Part shown: positions 48,954 through 56,812 of the stretch, piece by piece | How positions within the stretch are numbered: the stretch's first letter is position 1 | How the letters are laid out: every line of letters begins with the position of its first letter | Assembly: GCF_024256385.1 (NCBI RefSeq) | Contig: NZ_JAMLFW010000001.1 | Location: 682,001-746,000, forward strand | Length of the DNA stretch: 64,000 bases | Reading direction: 5' to 3' | DNA from: Anatilimnocola floriformis | GTDB lineage: Bacteria; Planctomycetota; Planctomycetia; Pirellulales; Pirellulaceae | Position numbers and translations under genes: made by a program | The notes under the pieces: generated by a model | The model's database searches: none | What the model saw: only the letters and a program-made list of their open reading frames with translations | Told to the model about the DNA's origin: nothing

Positions 48954-50015
48954 TTAGCGTGGATCTTTCGCCGAGGGGGCGGGCTGTGGCTTGACGAATT
49001 TGCCGCTGGGCGGCGGTGGACCCAGACGCATCAATTCCCAATAGAGTCGCAGGGCGACCAGATCGAACAATACCGCACCGATCGCCAGTTGCACAAAGCT
49101 GAAGCTGGATAGGGCCAGTTTCAAGTCGGGAAAATAAGCGCTCATCAGCGTGGCGGCGATTAAAAAGCTGGTGAGCGCTGCTCCACTGCAACTCGTGAGC
49201 ACGGTCACTACCGAGAGGAAATCGAATCGCAATACAGGGCCTCGCAACGAGAGAGCCCAACTGCGAAATAGCATGACAGCGACGAGCAGGCACACAACCG
49301 CGCTACCCAAGAAGCCCGCCAATTCCCAATTCGCGGGGATTACTTGCTTCGGCAAGTTGGCGGCCCGGGCGATTGTCACGTGAATCAAAATGCAGAAACA
49401 GATCAGGCTCACGAACACGAATAGCAGAGCGCACAGCAGCGAGACACTGCGATCGGAAGTCGCCGCCGGCGCTGTCACGCGTACTTGGCGGGGCGCTGGA
49501 ATCTCTCGCAGCAGTTGCATGGCGTAGGCGGAGTCGGCTACCGCCACATGGATCGCATATCGCCCAGGTTGGCGCTGCAGCGTGGGCAACAGGCCGGCCC
49601 GCTTTAGCCGCGAGAACGCAATCTCGGCTTGAACCAGCTTTTTGTAAGTTCCCACGAGCATGGGCGAATTGGGCTTCAAACCGGCGGTCAGTGGTCCTGC
49701 CGGGGCCAGTTCCTCGCCGAGGCCTTTGACATTTCGCAGCCCTTTCAGAATCTCCGCTCTGGTCCGCGGTTCCTTACCGGTGAATTCCGCGACGGGTTCG
49801 ACGACGACGAGCGGGGCCGATTCGCGGCCGCGCTCGTTATCGACGTCATCTTTTGAACCAGGCCAAGATGTTTGGCCATACATGGCGAGGAGAAAAGCAT
49901 AGAGCTTCACGCGCAACCGATCAGACCACGCCGGCGATTCGGCAGCGAGACACGCCTGCTCGGCCTCGGCCAGCCGTTGCTGCCACTGAGTGAGAAGTTC
50001 TTGGCGTGTGGTCAT
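48954..50015 (-). CDS. Hypothetical polytopic membrane protein (353 aa)
   Basis: The N-terminal ~180 residues are soluble, with a predicted helical part ('QELLTQWQQRLAEAEQACLA') and 'RYAIHVAVADSAYAMQLLRE'-like alpha/beta stretch. About four membrane helices follow: residues ~190-213 ('LLCALLFVFVSLICFCILIH'), 228-246 ('LAGFLGSAVVCLLVAVMLF'), 268-295 ('VVTVLTSCSGAALTSFLIAA') and 308-326 ('FVQLAIGAVLFDLVALRLYW'). No known motif; a Pro-rich tail ends the protein. It lies between the LssY_C gene (21 bp) and holA (9 bp) on the same strand, but that probably does not define its role. Confidence 0.6.
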   Translation of the reverse strand: MTTRQELLTQWQQRLAEAEQACLAAESPAWSDRLRVKLYAFLLAMYGQTSWPGSKDDVDNERGRESAPLVVVEPVAEFTGKEPRTRAEILKGLRNVKGLGEELAPAGPLTAGLKPNSPMLVGTYKKLVQAEIAFSRLKRAGLLPTLQRQPGRYAIHVAVADSAYAMQLLREIPAPRQVRVTAPAATSDRSVSLLCALLFVFVSLICFCILIHVTIARAANLPKQVIPANWELAGFLGSAVVCLLVAVMLFRSWALSLRGPVLRFDFLSVVTVLTSCSGAALTSFLIAATLMSAYFPDLKLALSSFSFVQLAIGAVLFDLVALRLYWELMRLGPPPPSGKFVKPQPAPSAKDPR

Positions 50016-50036
50016 GCGATCCCCCGTGGGGCGATT

Positions 50037-50795
50037 CTACTCCTTTTTAGGAGCAGACGAAATCGTGATTGTTCCCACGCCCAGCCGACCGTCGGTTTTC
50101 CATTCGTCGCCGCCGCCGTTGCGACCGGTGCGCTTCGGCTGAAAATCGTCGACATATTCAACCGTCAGATCGCCGGTTTCCTTCAGTGTCTCCAAAACAT
50201 GATCGCGCTCGGCGTCGACGTCGCCCGAAATGTGATGCGTGATCTGACCGGTGGTCTTGCTCAGTCCGACCTGCTTGTCATACGAAGCCGAGCCAAACCA
50301 CAGCGGCCGGCCTTGGTCGTCGGACTGTTTCGCTTTCCAAAAACGGACGTGGTGTCGTTGGCTGGGATTGCCGCCGACCGGTTGCTCGAAGGCGAGATCT
50401 TGCTTGCGGCCGAAGAGATACAAACTGCTGACCGGCGCGGTGTCGTACGGCCGCTTGAGGACCGTATCGTCGGCGATCCGCACATCGGCCTTCAGGCTGA
50501 GCTTGTCCGCGGCGAACCATTTCGCGGCATGCATGATTTGTTTGACGTCGTCTTCGCTGCCGATCAGCGCCACGTTGAGCGGATCGCCAGGAATGTCGCT
50601 GTGGGTTTCGGTGATCGTCGGCGCTGCATCGAGCGCGGGATGCCGATGCGCGTACGAGACCCAAATCATGGGCGCCACGACATACGCGCCGAGCACATAC
50701 ACGCCGATCAAACTCAGGAAAACTAGCAGCGCCAGTTGCCAGGTTGGGCGGGGAGATTTGGGCGGAGCATGTTCGGAAGTCTTCGAATCGTTCAT
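50037..50795 (-). CDS. LssY C-terminal-domain protein, membrane-anchored
   Basis: 252 aa. A single helix near residues 19-42 ('WQLALLVFLSLIGVYVLGAY') anchors the protein; the rest matches the LssY C-terminal domain: 'PLNVALIGSEDDVKQIMHAA', 'TAPVSSLYLFGRKQDLAFEQ', 'PSQRHHVRFWKAKQ', 'LWFGSASYDKQVGLSKTTGQ' and 'THHISGDVDAERDHVLETL'. In many bacteria this domain is fused to a PAP2/DedA membrane part, here it stands alone. The function is not established. The repeated His/Asp residues suggest a ligand or metal site. It shares a transcript with the downstream membrane and holA genes. Confidence 0.83.
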   Translation of the reverse strand: MNDSKTSEHAPPKSPRPTWQLALLVFLSLIGVYVLGAYVVAPMIWVSYAHRHPALDAAPTITETHSDIPGDPLNVALIGSEDDVKQIMHAAKWFAADKLSLKADVRIADDTVLKRPYDTAPVSSLYLFGRKQDLAFEQPVGGNPSQRHHVRFWKAKQSDDQGRPLWFGSASYDKQVGLSKTTGQITHHISGDVDAERDHVLETLKETGDLTVEYVDDFQPKRTGRNGGGDEWKTDGRLGVGTITISSAPKKE

Positions 50796-50909
50796 CGGCA
50801 GGTTCCAGCAAAAACGCTGATCAGAACGTTATAGATTAACATCCCGAGCAACGGCTGGGACGGACGAACTGGTTCGTCGAGCCGCAGTGCATGCTTCGGC
50901 TCTTCGTCT

Positions 50910-51014
50910 CTAACCTCTTCTCTCTAAGACCACAAACAGCGACGGGGCGACGATAAACGTCAGCCCCGTGAGTACTTCAATGATCGCGGCTGCGATCAGC
51001 AAGGTAATTGCCAA
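50910..51014 (-). CDS. Possible 34-residue membrane peptide, or readthrough tail
   Basis: Directly after the stop of the repeat-rich secreted protein, and in the same frame, an open stretch from TTG 51014 gives 'MAITLLIAAAIIEVLTGLTF' plus 14 more residues, a clean transmembrane segment ending in Arg-Arg-Gly. It may be an independent small protein, a remnant of a longer membrane gene, or a C-terminal extension reached by stop-codon readthrough (TAG). Evidence is only composition and position. Confidence 0.3.
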   Translation of the reverse strand: MAITLLIAAAIIEVLTGLTFIVAPSLFVVLERRG

Positions 51015-51020
51015 ATCAGG

Positions 51021-52331
51021 CTACTGCGGTTGCTGCAATCGCACCAAGATCCAGCGTTCCGTCTTGCCGTTTTTGTGCAGCAGCGCGGGAGCTTCACCTT
51101 GCGAGAGATTGCCGAGGCCGGCTTCCATGACGTTGGTCGTGTTGCCGCCGACGGTCCACGAGATGCGTTGCGTATTTTTGTCGACGCCGCCGTGGATCGG
51201 ATACGAGCGGTCGCTCACTTCGTCGGTGTAGTTGCCACGGACGACGCCCGTCTGATTTACCGCGAGTTGCAGAATCAACTGCGGATGCTGTTGATCGTTC
51301 TTCACCATCGCAAACACGCCGAGCGGCAGCCACTTGTCGTTCGGTCCAACCGCCGCGGCAGTTCCCGCAGCGGCCAGGTCCGAGGCTTGCTGGCTGAAAT
51401 CTTCAGCAGTGCCCGCCGATTGGCCGTCGATCATGATGTTGCCATTCACATAGTTCACGTTGTTGCCGTAGTCATACGACACCGGTCGGTTCGTGTAATT
51501 GCAATGCGTGGCAATTGCGCCCCAAGCGGCAGGTGTCCAAGCCGAACCGGCGGCCCAAGCCGCAGGCGCCCAGGCATCGACATGCGTCGTGTGCCAGGCC
51601 GGGCTGTACATATCGGGCCGGTCAAATGAGTTCCGCACGGCAGCGTAGCCAGCGGCAGCGCCGTATTGCGGTTGATTGCGATTGGCGTAAGTAGCACCGG
51701 CTACGGCGCCTTCGGCACCACTGTACTGAGGCTGATTGCGATTCGCCGCGGCAGCGCCGGCAGCAGCGCCTTCAGCGCCGCTGTACTGCGGTTGATTGCG
51801 ATTGGCAGCAGCGGCACCGGCAGCGGCTCCTTGAGCGCCACTGTAGTTGGGTTGATTGCGATTCGCTGCGGCGGCGCCAGCAGCAGCCCCTTCGGCCCCA
51901 CTAGCGTTCGGTTGATTGCGATTGGCGGCCGTGGCGCCCGCGGCAGCACCTTCAGCGCCCGAGGGCTTCGAATTCTTATTGTTGTACTCTTCCGCGCCGG
52001 CGGCTTTGTGACCGTTGTTCGACTGCTGTTTGCTCTCGCCCCAGGCACCGCCTGGCGGTTTGCTCGACCCAGGTCGGGCGGCGGGATTATTCCCTTCGGG
52101 CTTGTTGCCCTCAGGGCGACCTTCCGATCGGCCGCTCGTGTTGCCCGGGCCCGATCGGCCTGGTTCTGAACGACTTGGTTCTGAACGACCTGGCTCAGAG
52201 CGCTCACCGCCGGCTCCACCGGGTCGTTCGCCACCACCACCACCGGGCTTGCCGCGTGCCTGACCGAATGCGCTGGTAACGGTGAGTCCGAGAATCATCG
52301 CAAAGGCGATTCCGATCCATTGTCGTGTCAT
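51021..52331 (-). CDS. Secreted protein with five 20-residue 'NRNQP' repeats
   Basis: 436 aa from the ATG at 52331, which starts a clear signal peptide ('WIGIAFAMILGLTVTSAFGQ'). A ~100-residue low-complexity zone of Gly/Arg/Ser/Pro ('SEPGRSEPSRSEPGRSGPGN') is followed by five near-exact 20-residue tandem repeats ('SGAEGAAAGAAAANRNQPQY' type, residues ~125-225). The C-terminal ~180 residues form a different domain ('NDKWLPLGVFAMVKNDQQHP', 'RISWTVGGNTTNVMEAGLGN', 'TERWILVRLQQPQ'), a folded beta-rich domain of the kind found in planctomycete secreted proteins. Function unknown; a surface or cell-wall role is plausible. The repeats are likely to vary in number. It has a solitary transcriptional position on the minus strand. 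Confidence 0.75.
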   Translation of the reverse strand: MTRQWIGIAFAMILGLTVTSAFGQARGKPGGGGGERPGGAGGERSEPGRSEPSRSEPGRSGPGNTSGRSEGRPEGNKPEGNNPAARPGSSKPPGGAWGESKQQSNNGHKAAGAEEYNNKNSKPSGAEGAAAGATAANRNQPNASGAEGAAAGAAAANRNQPNYSGAQGAAAGAAAANRNQPQYSGAEGAAAGAAAANRNQPQYSGAEGAVAGATYANRNQPQYGAAAGYAAVRNSFDRPDMYSPAWHTTHVDAWAPAAWAAGSAWTPAAWGAIATHCNYTNRPVSYDYGNNVNYVNGNIMIDGQSAGTAEDFSQQASDLAAAGTAAAVGPNDKWLPLGVFAMVKNDQQHPQLILQLAVNQTGVVRGNYTDEVSDRSYPIHGGVDKNTQRISWTVGGNTTNVMEAGLGNLSQGEAPALLHKNGKTERWILVRLQQPQ

Positions 52332-52562
52332 GGTATCTGTCCTGGTTATGCCAATTGTGCCGCGTGAGAATTGTCTGTTTACAAGCAGATCAACCGTAGC
52401 ACCAAAAACGTGGTTACGACGGAACAAGTTCCTTCTGTCGGGGCAGAAAGTTTCAACTGGCGAAGAGCTGCGCTGCCATGCGCAAAAGTTCCTGAGAGAG
52501 TAGAGCCCGCATGTTACTGCTGCGAACGCGGCGTTGCCATCTACGGTGCAAAAATAGCAGGG

Positions 52563-53135
52563 CTATTCTTGCGAATTTTCCACAACGGCTAACGCTTCAT
52601 TCCACGACGTACGCAGTTGCAGTTTATCTACCCAGCCAGCGATGTAGTCGCGGTCAATTTCCGCCCCGGAGATTTTGAGTATTCCGGCAATGTCTCGAAT
52701 GTGCTTGGGAGAGCCGCCAAGTTTGTGGTATTGCAGCTTGCCGAGAATGATGTCTTCAGGCGATCCGAGCCAAGCGAAAGCCGCCTCGCCGATCTCTCTC
52801 CGGCATCTGCGTGCAAGTAGCGAATGATGAATATCGTCATCAGAGGAGAGGATGATGTCAGCTTTGTAGCCCGCAGCCGGATCGATAATGTTGAATTGAA
52901 ACTTTTTTGCAATCGCCGAGTGAATGGCGGGCTCGCTCAAATAGAAATCAGGCGCCGAAAAGGCCGCGACAAGAGGAGTAACGTGCTCGCGCTTCAGTTC
53001 AACGACGAAATCAACGTCGTTTGTCATTCGAGGTTCGCCATATGCGATCGAAGCGACTGACCCCACAATGGCATAGCGAATTTTCCAGTAGTCGAAAAAC
53101 TCCGCCAATTCGAAGAGGAGACGATCAGGTGTCAT
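52563..53135 (-). CDS. Nucleotidyltransferase-fold protein (AbiEii-like partner)
   Basis: 190 aa from ATG 53135. The fold start 'LLFELAEFFDYWKIRYAIVG' followed by 'SVASIAYGEPRMTNDVDFVV' is the nucleotidyltransferase G-S-x(10-14)-D-x-D pattern (Gly-Ser, then the metal-binding Asp pair DVD), and a third acidic residue 'GYKADIILSS' lies near residue 100; the C-terminus has 'EDIILGKLQYHKLGGSPKHI' and 'DIAGILKIS' helices. These are seen in AbiEii-like and MNT-like proteins that transfer nucleotides to tRNA, proteins or nucleic acids, often in toxin-antitoxin pairs. The start overlaps the upstream 69-aa gene by 11 bp, a translational coupling typical of such pairs. Confidence 0.82.
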   Translation of the reverse strand: MTPDRLLFELAEFFDYWKIRYAIVGSVASIAYGEPRMTNDVDFVVELKREHVTPLVAAFSAPDFYLSEPAIHSAIAKKFQFNIIDPAAGYKADIILSSDDDIHHSLLARRCRREIGEAAFAWLGSPEDIILGKLQYHKLGGSPKHIRDIAGILKISGAEIDRDYIAGWVDKLQLRTSWNEALAVVENSQE

Positions 53136-53334
53136 GCAACATACGCCGGGCGACTTCATGGCAAACTTCTTCCTCGGTCCAAGCAGGATTGGCGGAGGCC
53201 AATTGTCGACGAAGGGTATTCCGTACGAATTGCCACATGCCAAAAGCAATCTGGAGTCGCTGGGCCGGCGTTTTCTGGCGCAGCACCTCGGCCATTTCGT
53301 CGTCAACAACTTCTGCCAGGTGAGGAGCGGTCAT
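53125..53334 (-). CDS. Small partner protein of the nucleotidyltransferase (69 aa)
   Basis: The sequence 'MTAPHLAEVVDDEMAEVLRQ', 'KTPAQRLQIAFGMWQFVRNT' and 'NPAWTEEEVCHEVARRML' has the helical make-up and the 'PAQRLxxAFxMWxxxRxxxR......hPxWxxxEVxxExARR' pattern that I recall from short genes directly preceding nucleotidyltransferase genes in planctomycetes and chloroflexi. It could be the antitoxin or a substrate-binding partner. It overlaps the nucleotidyltransferase start by 11 bp. No DNA-binding motif is clear. Confidence 0.72.
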   Translation of the reverse strand: MTAPHLAEVVDDEMAEVLRQKTPAQRLQIAFGMWQFVRNTLRRQLASANPAWTEEEVCHEVARRMLHDT

Positions 53335-53393
53335 TACAAACCTTTGCGGCCATGAAACTGCGTGAGCAATCGCACTTCGCCGCGGCGAGCATC

Positions 53394-53591
53394 TTACGGC
53401 GCTGCTGGAACTTCTGGTCCTTTACCGCCGCCGGGGCGTACGGCCTCTTCGCGCGTTAGCACGTAGATGACCATAGCAATCAGCATCAACACCACGCCCC
53501 AGAATCGCCAATCGCGATGCGGCTTCCAGCCGGCCGCTGGCGGGTGATGTTCATGATCATGGGAACCGGGATGATTGTGTTTCTGATTCAT
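53394..53591 (-). CDS. Small His-rich single-helix membrane protein (65 aa)
   Basis: From the ATG at 53591: a His-rich N-terminus ('MNQKHNHPGSHDHEHHPPAA') that could bind metal ions, a transmembrane helix ('WRFWGVVLMLIAMVIYVL') and a short Pro/Gly-rich tail. Proteins of this sort accompany metal or envelope functions, but no family is certain. A longer frame up to 53675 exists but has no better start. It is followed downstream by the 69-aa/nucleotidyltransferase pair with a 60-bp gap. Confidence 0.62.
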   Translation of the reverse strand: MNQKHNHPGSHDHEHHPPAAGWKPHRDWRFWGVVLMLIAMVIYVLTREEAVRPGGGKGPEVPAAP

Positions 53592-53717
53592 GGCTGCAGT
53601 CTCAAAAGGCGAATTTTCGAGAATGCATTCTAAAGTAGAAATGCGGTGCTCGCAGGCGGGCGCATCGTTTTGCAAGCGCGCCGAAAATATGCGTTACCGC
53701 AATCTCGCTCGAGACTA

Positions 53718-54293
53718 TTAGCTCGCAGCCGAATCGACGCCGAAGCGGCGCAGCTTTGCCCGGGCTCGATAGAGAGTTGGCCCGATGCTGTTGCTGGGAA
53801 TGCCGAGGGTCGTGCCGATCTCTTCGTAGGTTTTGCCTTCGAGATGATACAGCTTGACGATCTTGGCTTCCTCGCCGCCGAGTTCGACCATCAGGCGTTC
53901 GACTTCTTCGCGATTGCTGAGACGATCTTCAACCGGCGGATGCTGATCGGCGACTTCTTCGGCTTCGTGCGAATCGGTCGGCGCGTTCAACTTGCGGCGG
54001 AGCATTTCGCGAACGACCACGCGGCGAGCCACGACAGTTAGGTAAGTCGCCAGGCTGCTTTGCCCCTTGAAGCGGCGGAGCACACCGTAGTCGTCGTTGA
54101 CGAACGTCAGGAACACGTCCGACGTCAGGTCTTCGAGATCCTGAGATGTGATGGCCAGACCGCGGGAATCGGCAGTGTGGTTCACGACGTGAACCACGAG
54201 CCCCAAAAAGCGATCAACGAACGATTCCCACGCCCGGGGCTGATGCTCCAGACAGAGCTGCAGCAGATAGCGATCTTCGTCAGTAAGGGGCAC
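53718..54293 (-). CDS. ECF-type RNA polymerase sigma factor
   Basis: 191 aa. Sigma region 2: 'PRAWESFVDRFLGLVVHVVN', 'LEDLTSDVFLTFVNDDYGVL' and 'GQSSLATYLTVVARRVVVRE'; a linker rich in acidic residues; region 4: 'LGGEEAKIVKLYHLEGKTYE', 'EIGTTLGIPSNSIGPTLYRA' as the helix-turn-helix binding the -35 box. The middle region and the longer linker fit planctomycete ECF sigma factors. It should direct transcription of a small regulon in response to an unknown signal; no anti-sigma gene is beside it. The 420-bp region to the right holds a palindrome and may contain its promoter. Upstream of it (right) is cobL on the other strand. Confidence 0.9.
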   Translation of the reverse strand: MPLTDEDRYLLQLCLEHQPRAWESFVDRFLGLVVHVVNHTADSRGLAITSQDLEDLTSDVFLTFVNDDYGVLRRFKGQSSLATYLTVVARRVVVREMLRRKLNAPTDSHEAEEVADQHPPVEDRLSNREEVERLMVELGGEEAKIVKLYHLEGKTYEEIGTTLGIPSNSIGPTLYRARAKLRRFGVDSAAS

Positions 54294-54623
54294 GGGGTCG
54301 TTCCTGCGGAGGCCGTTGCGACGCGCAATGTCAAATCCGGTTGGGCGTGCGCGCGAGTACGTTAAAGGAGCTCCGAGCTTCCTGAGAAGTGGGTCGTGAC
54401 TTCACCGGCAGGCGGAATGCGTTTCATTTTAAGTCGCGCCCCCACCAGCGGCAAGGGAAACCTTGTTGCCAAAATTCAACATTGCCAGGATTCGCCAGCT
54501 TGAAACGTCAGAAAAACTACCTCCTGACCGGCCTGGGTAGACTTTAAGGGCGGCGAAGTCGCGATTCTGCCAGCACTTAGGCCAATCGCAATGAGCCCAG
54601 AGAGTGGTACAATCGGGCCAAGC

Positions 54624-54687
54624 GTAGGATGGACCATTGGTCCGTCCCTTTCGACGTCGATACTGGACGGACAGCGGTCCATCCTAC
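54624..54687. repeat. Palindromic repeat upstream of cobL
   Basis: Arms starting 'GTAGGATGGACCATTGGTCC' (54624) and its near-inverse ending at 54687 ('CAGCGGTCCATCCTAC') face each other around an 18-bp spacer. It ends 26 bp before the CobL start. Likely another dispersed hairpin repeat; the sequence between 54294 and 54623 has no gene. Confidence 0.75.
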
Positions 54688-54713
54688 GAATCTCCACGCA
54701 AAGACTAATCCGC

Positions 54714-55976
54714 ATGGACAAAGTTCAGATCATTGGCATCGGCGACGATGGTGTCGAAGGGCTCACCGCGGCTGCCCGGCAACGGCTGGCCGAAGCGGGG
54801 CTGATTCTCGGCGCTCGGCAATCCCTGGCCGCTGTCGCCAATCACCCGGCTCCCAAACAAGACATCGGCGGCGATCTGGAACAGATCGTTCGGCGGATCG
54901 AAGCCGCCAAGGGCGTTTCGGTCGTGATCCTGGCCAGCGGCGATCCCATGTTCTATGGCACCGCGCGATTTCTGTGTGACCGCCTCGGCAAGGAACGCTT
55001 CGAAGTCACGCCGCACGTCAGCAGCATGCAGCTTGCCTTTGCCCGCGTGAAGGAAAGTTGGGACGATGCTTATCTGACCAGCCTCGCCACGCAACCGCTC
55101 GATCTTGTGGCGGAAAAAGCTCGCACGGCGACGAAGGTTGGTCTATTTACTACCGACGAATCGCCGCCGAAGGCCGTCGCGCAGGCGCTGCTCGATCGGG
55201 GCATCGATTACTTTACCGTTTACGTTTGCGAGAATCTCGGCTCGCCCGATGAGTGCGTCACGCAAGGCGATCTCGAAGAAGTCGTTCAACAGCAGTTCAG
55301 CCCGCTCAATGTGATGATCCTCGTCCGCAAGCCGGGCGTTCCTGATCGGCCGGCGAGCATGAAGGGCCGTCGACTCTTCGGCAATCCTGACGAAGCGTTT
55401 CTGCAATCACAGCCGAAGCGTGGCCTGCTCACGCCGGCGGAAGTTCGCTCGATCGCGCTCGCCGAACTCGACATCGGCCGCAGCAGCATTGTGTGGGACG
55501 TCGGTGCAGGTAGCGGTAGCGTCTCGATCGAAGCAGCCCAAATCGCCGCGGCCGGCTCGGTGTATGCCATCGAAATGGATCCCGAAGACTACGCGCTGAT
55601 CGCCGCGAATGCCGAACGCTTCGGTGTGACGAATCTCATTCCCGTTCTCGGCCAAGCGCCCGATGCGTGGAAAGGGCTGCCCGATCCCGATGCGATCTTC
55701 GTCGGCGGCAGCGGCCGGCATGTGCGTGGCCTCGTCGAACAAGCGTTCGAAAAACTGAAACCCGGTGGCCGCCTGGTCGCCAATGTCGGCAGCATCGAAA
55801 ACTTGGCTGACGTGCGGAAAGTGTTGGCCAAAGCGGCCGGCGATACCAAGGTGCTGATGATCAACATCGCCCGCGGCAACGATCAGCTCGATCGGCTGCG
55901 GTTCGAATCGCTAAATCCGACGTTCTTGATCGTCGCCGTTCGTGAAGGTGGCCGCCGAGCCACCGATAAGAATTAA
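54714..55976 (+). CDS. cobL: Precorrin-6Y C5,15-methyltransferase (decarboxylating), CbiE-CbiT fusion
   Basis: 420 aa from ATG 54714. The N-terminal half is a tetrapyrrole methylase ('VQIIGIGDDGVEGLTAAARQ', 'VVILASGDPMFYGTARFLCD', 'ARTATKVGLFTTDESPPKAV'), the C-terminal half a Rossmann methyltransferase ('SSIVWDVGAGSGSVSIEAAQ', 'VYAIEMDPEDYALIAANAER', 'DAIFVGGSGRHVRGLVEQAF'). Together they make the two methylations and the decarboxylation of the cobalamin/cobyric acid pathway. The frame extends upstream to 54591 but that part is the palindrome. No other cob genes lie close, so the pathway is scattered. It is followed by trmB on the same strand, 109 bp later. Confidence 0.93.
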   Translation: MDKVQIIGIGDDGVEGLTAAARQRLAEAGLILGARQSLAAVANHPAPKQDIGGDLEQIVRRIEAAKGVSVVILASGDPMFYGTARFLCDRLGKERFEVTPHVSSMQLAFARVKESWDDAYLTSLATQPLDLVAEKARTATKVGLFTTDESPPKAVAQALLDRGIDYFTVYVCENLGSPDECVTQGDLEEVVQQQFSPLNVMILVRKPGVPDRPASMKGRRLFGNPDEAFLQSQPKRGLLTPAEVRSIALAELDIGRSSIVWDVGAGSGSVSIEAAQIAAAGSVYAIEMDPEDYALIAANAERFGVTNLIPVLGQAPDAWKGLPDPDAIFVGGSGRHVRGLVEQAFEKLKPGGRLVANVGSIENLADVRKVLAKAAGDTKVLMINIARGNDQLDRLRFESLNPTFLIVAVREGGRRATDKN

Positions 55977-56001
55977 CACTGTAGCTTCAATCTCGCCGAA
56001 A

Positions 56002-56070
56002 GTAGCTGAATTCGCCAGAATTCGGTTTCAGCGCCACCCCCACGATCTGAATTCTGGCGAATTCAGCTAC
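56002..56070. repeat. Second copy of the 'GAATTCGCCAGAATTC' palindrome, before trmB
   Basis: Arms at 56002-56025 and 56047-56070 are inverse copies (core 'GAATTCGCCAGAATTC'), sharing the arm sequence of the element at 11664-11736; the spacer differs and is 21 bp here. It ends 15 nt before the trmB start codon. Confidence 0.88.
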
Positions 56071-56085
56071 TGCCGTTTTGATTTG

Positions 56086-56748
56086 ATGACACAACCTGAC
56101 GATGATTTTGGCGTTCCCATTCCCGGCCGTATCTTGCCGCAAGAAGCTTGGGCGCGCACGGCCATTAAAAAGCTCCCTCCGCCGCCACTCGATTGGAAAA
56201 CCGTTTTTGGTCGCGAAGCTCCAGTGGTGCTCGATCTGGGCTGCGGCAACGGCCGGTTTTTGATTGCCGATGCGCTGAAGCGGGCGCTGACGCACAATCA
56301 TCTGGGCATCGACATCTTGCCGATGGTGATTCGTTACGCCACGAAGCGTTGCAATCAGCGTGGCCTACAACACACTCGCCTTGCCGTGATCGGCGCGTAT
56401 GAACTCCTCGAGGAGTACGTCCCCGCCGCTAGCGTGGCCGAGATTCATCTCTATCATCCGCAGCCTTATGAAAAGCGCGGCCACATCGACGATCGCCTGA
56501 TCACGCTGGAGTTTCTCAGCCTGGTCCGCAGGTCGCTCATTCCCGGCGGCCTGTTTGTGGTGCAAACCGATAATAAGAACTACTGGCGCGACATCCGCAA
56601 CTTTGCCCCGCAACTGTTCGACTTCACCGAACTCGAAGGCCCATGGCCCGATGCCCCGCAGGGCCGCACGCGGCGCGAGATCTACGCCCGGCAGCACGGC
56701 TTGAAGATCTACAAAGGTCAGGGGACGCCGAAACTGCTATTGGGTTAA
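56086..56748 (+). CDS. trmB: tRNA (guanine-N7-)-methyltransferase
   Basis: 220 aa from ATG 56086. The SAM-binding motif is 'APVVLDLGCGNGRFLIADAL', followed by 'HNHLGIDILPMVIRYATKRC', 'AYELLEEYVPAASVAEIHLY', the TrmB region 'HPQPYEKRGHIDDRLITLE' and 'GLFVVQTDNKNYWRDIRN'. TrmB methylates G46 in the variable loop of tRNAs. The arrangement 'IHLYHPQPYEKRGH' differs a little from the standard 'FPDPWPKKRH' but keeps the Tyr/Arg/His core. A long palindrome precedes the start. It is followed by a prenyltransferase-like gene 64 bp later. Confidence 0.9.
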   Translation: MTQPDDDFGVPIPGRILPQEAWARTAIKKLPPPPLDWKTVFGREAPVVLDLGCGNGRFLIADALKRALTHNHLGIDILPMVIRYATKRCNQRGLQHTRLAVIGAYELLEEYVPAASVAEIHLYHPQPYEKRGHIDDRLITLEFLSLVRRSLIPGGLFVVQTDNKNYWRDIRNFAPQLFDFTELEGPWPDAPQGRTRREIYARQHGLKIYKGQGTPKLLLG

Positions 56749-56812
56749 GGCGCCAATTCGCCGAAAATCAGCTGCTGTCGATCTGCAATTTGACCTCTGC
56801 AATCTGCAATCC

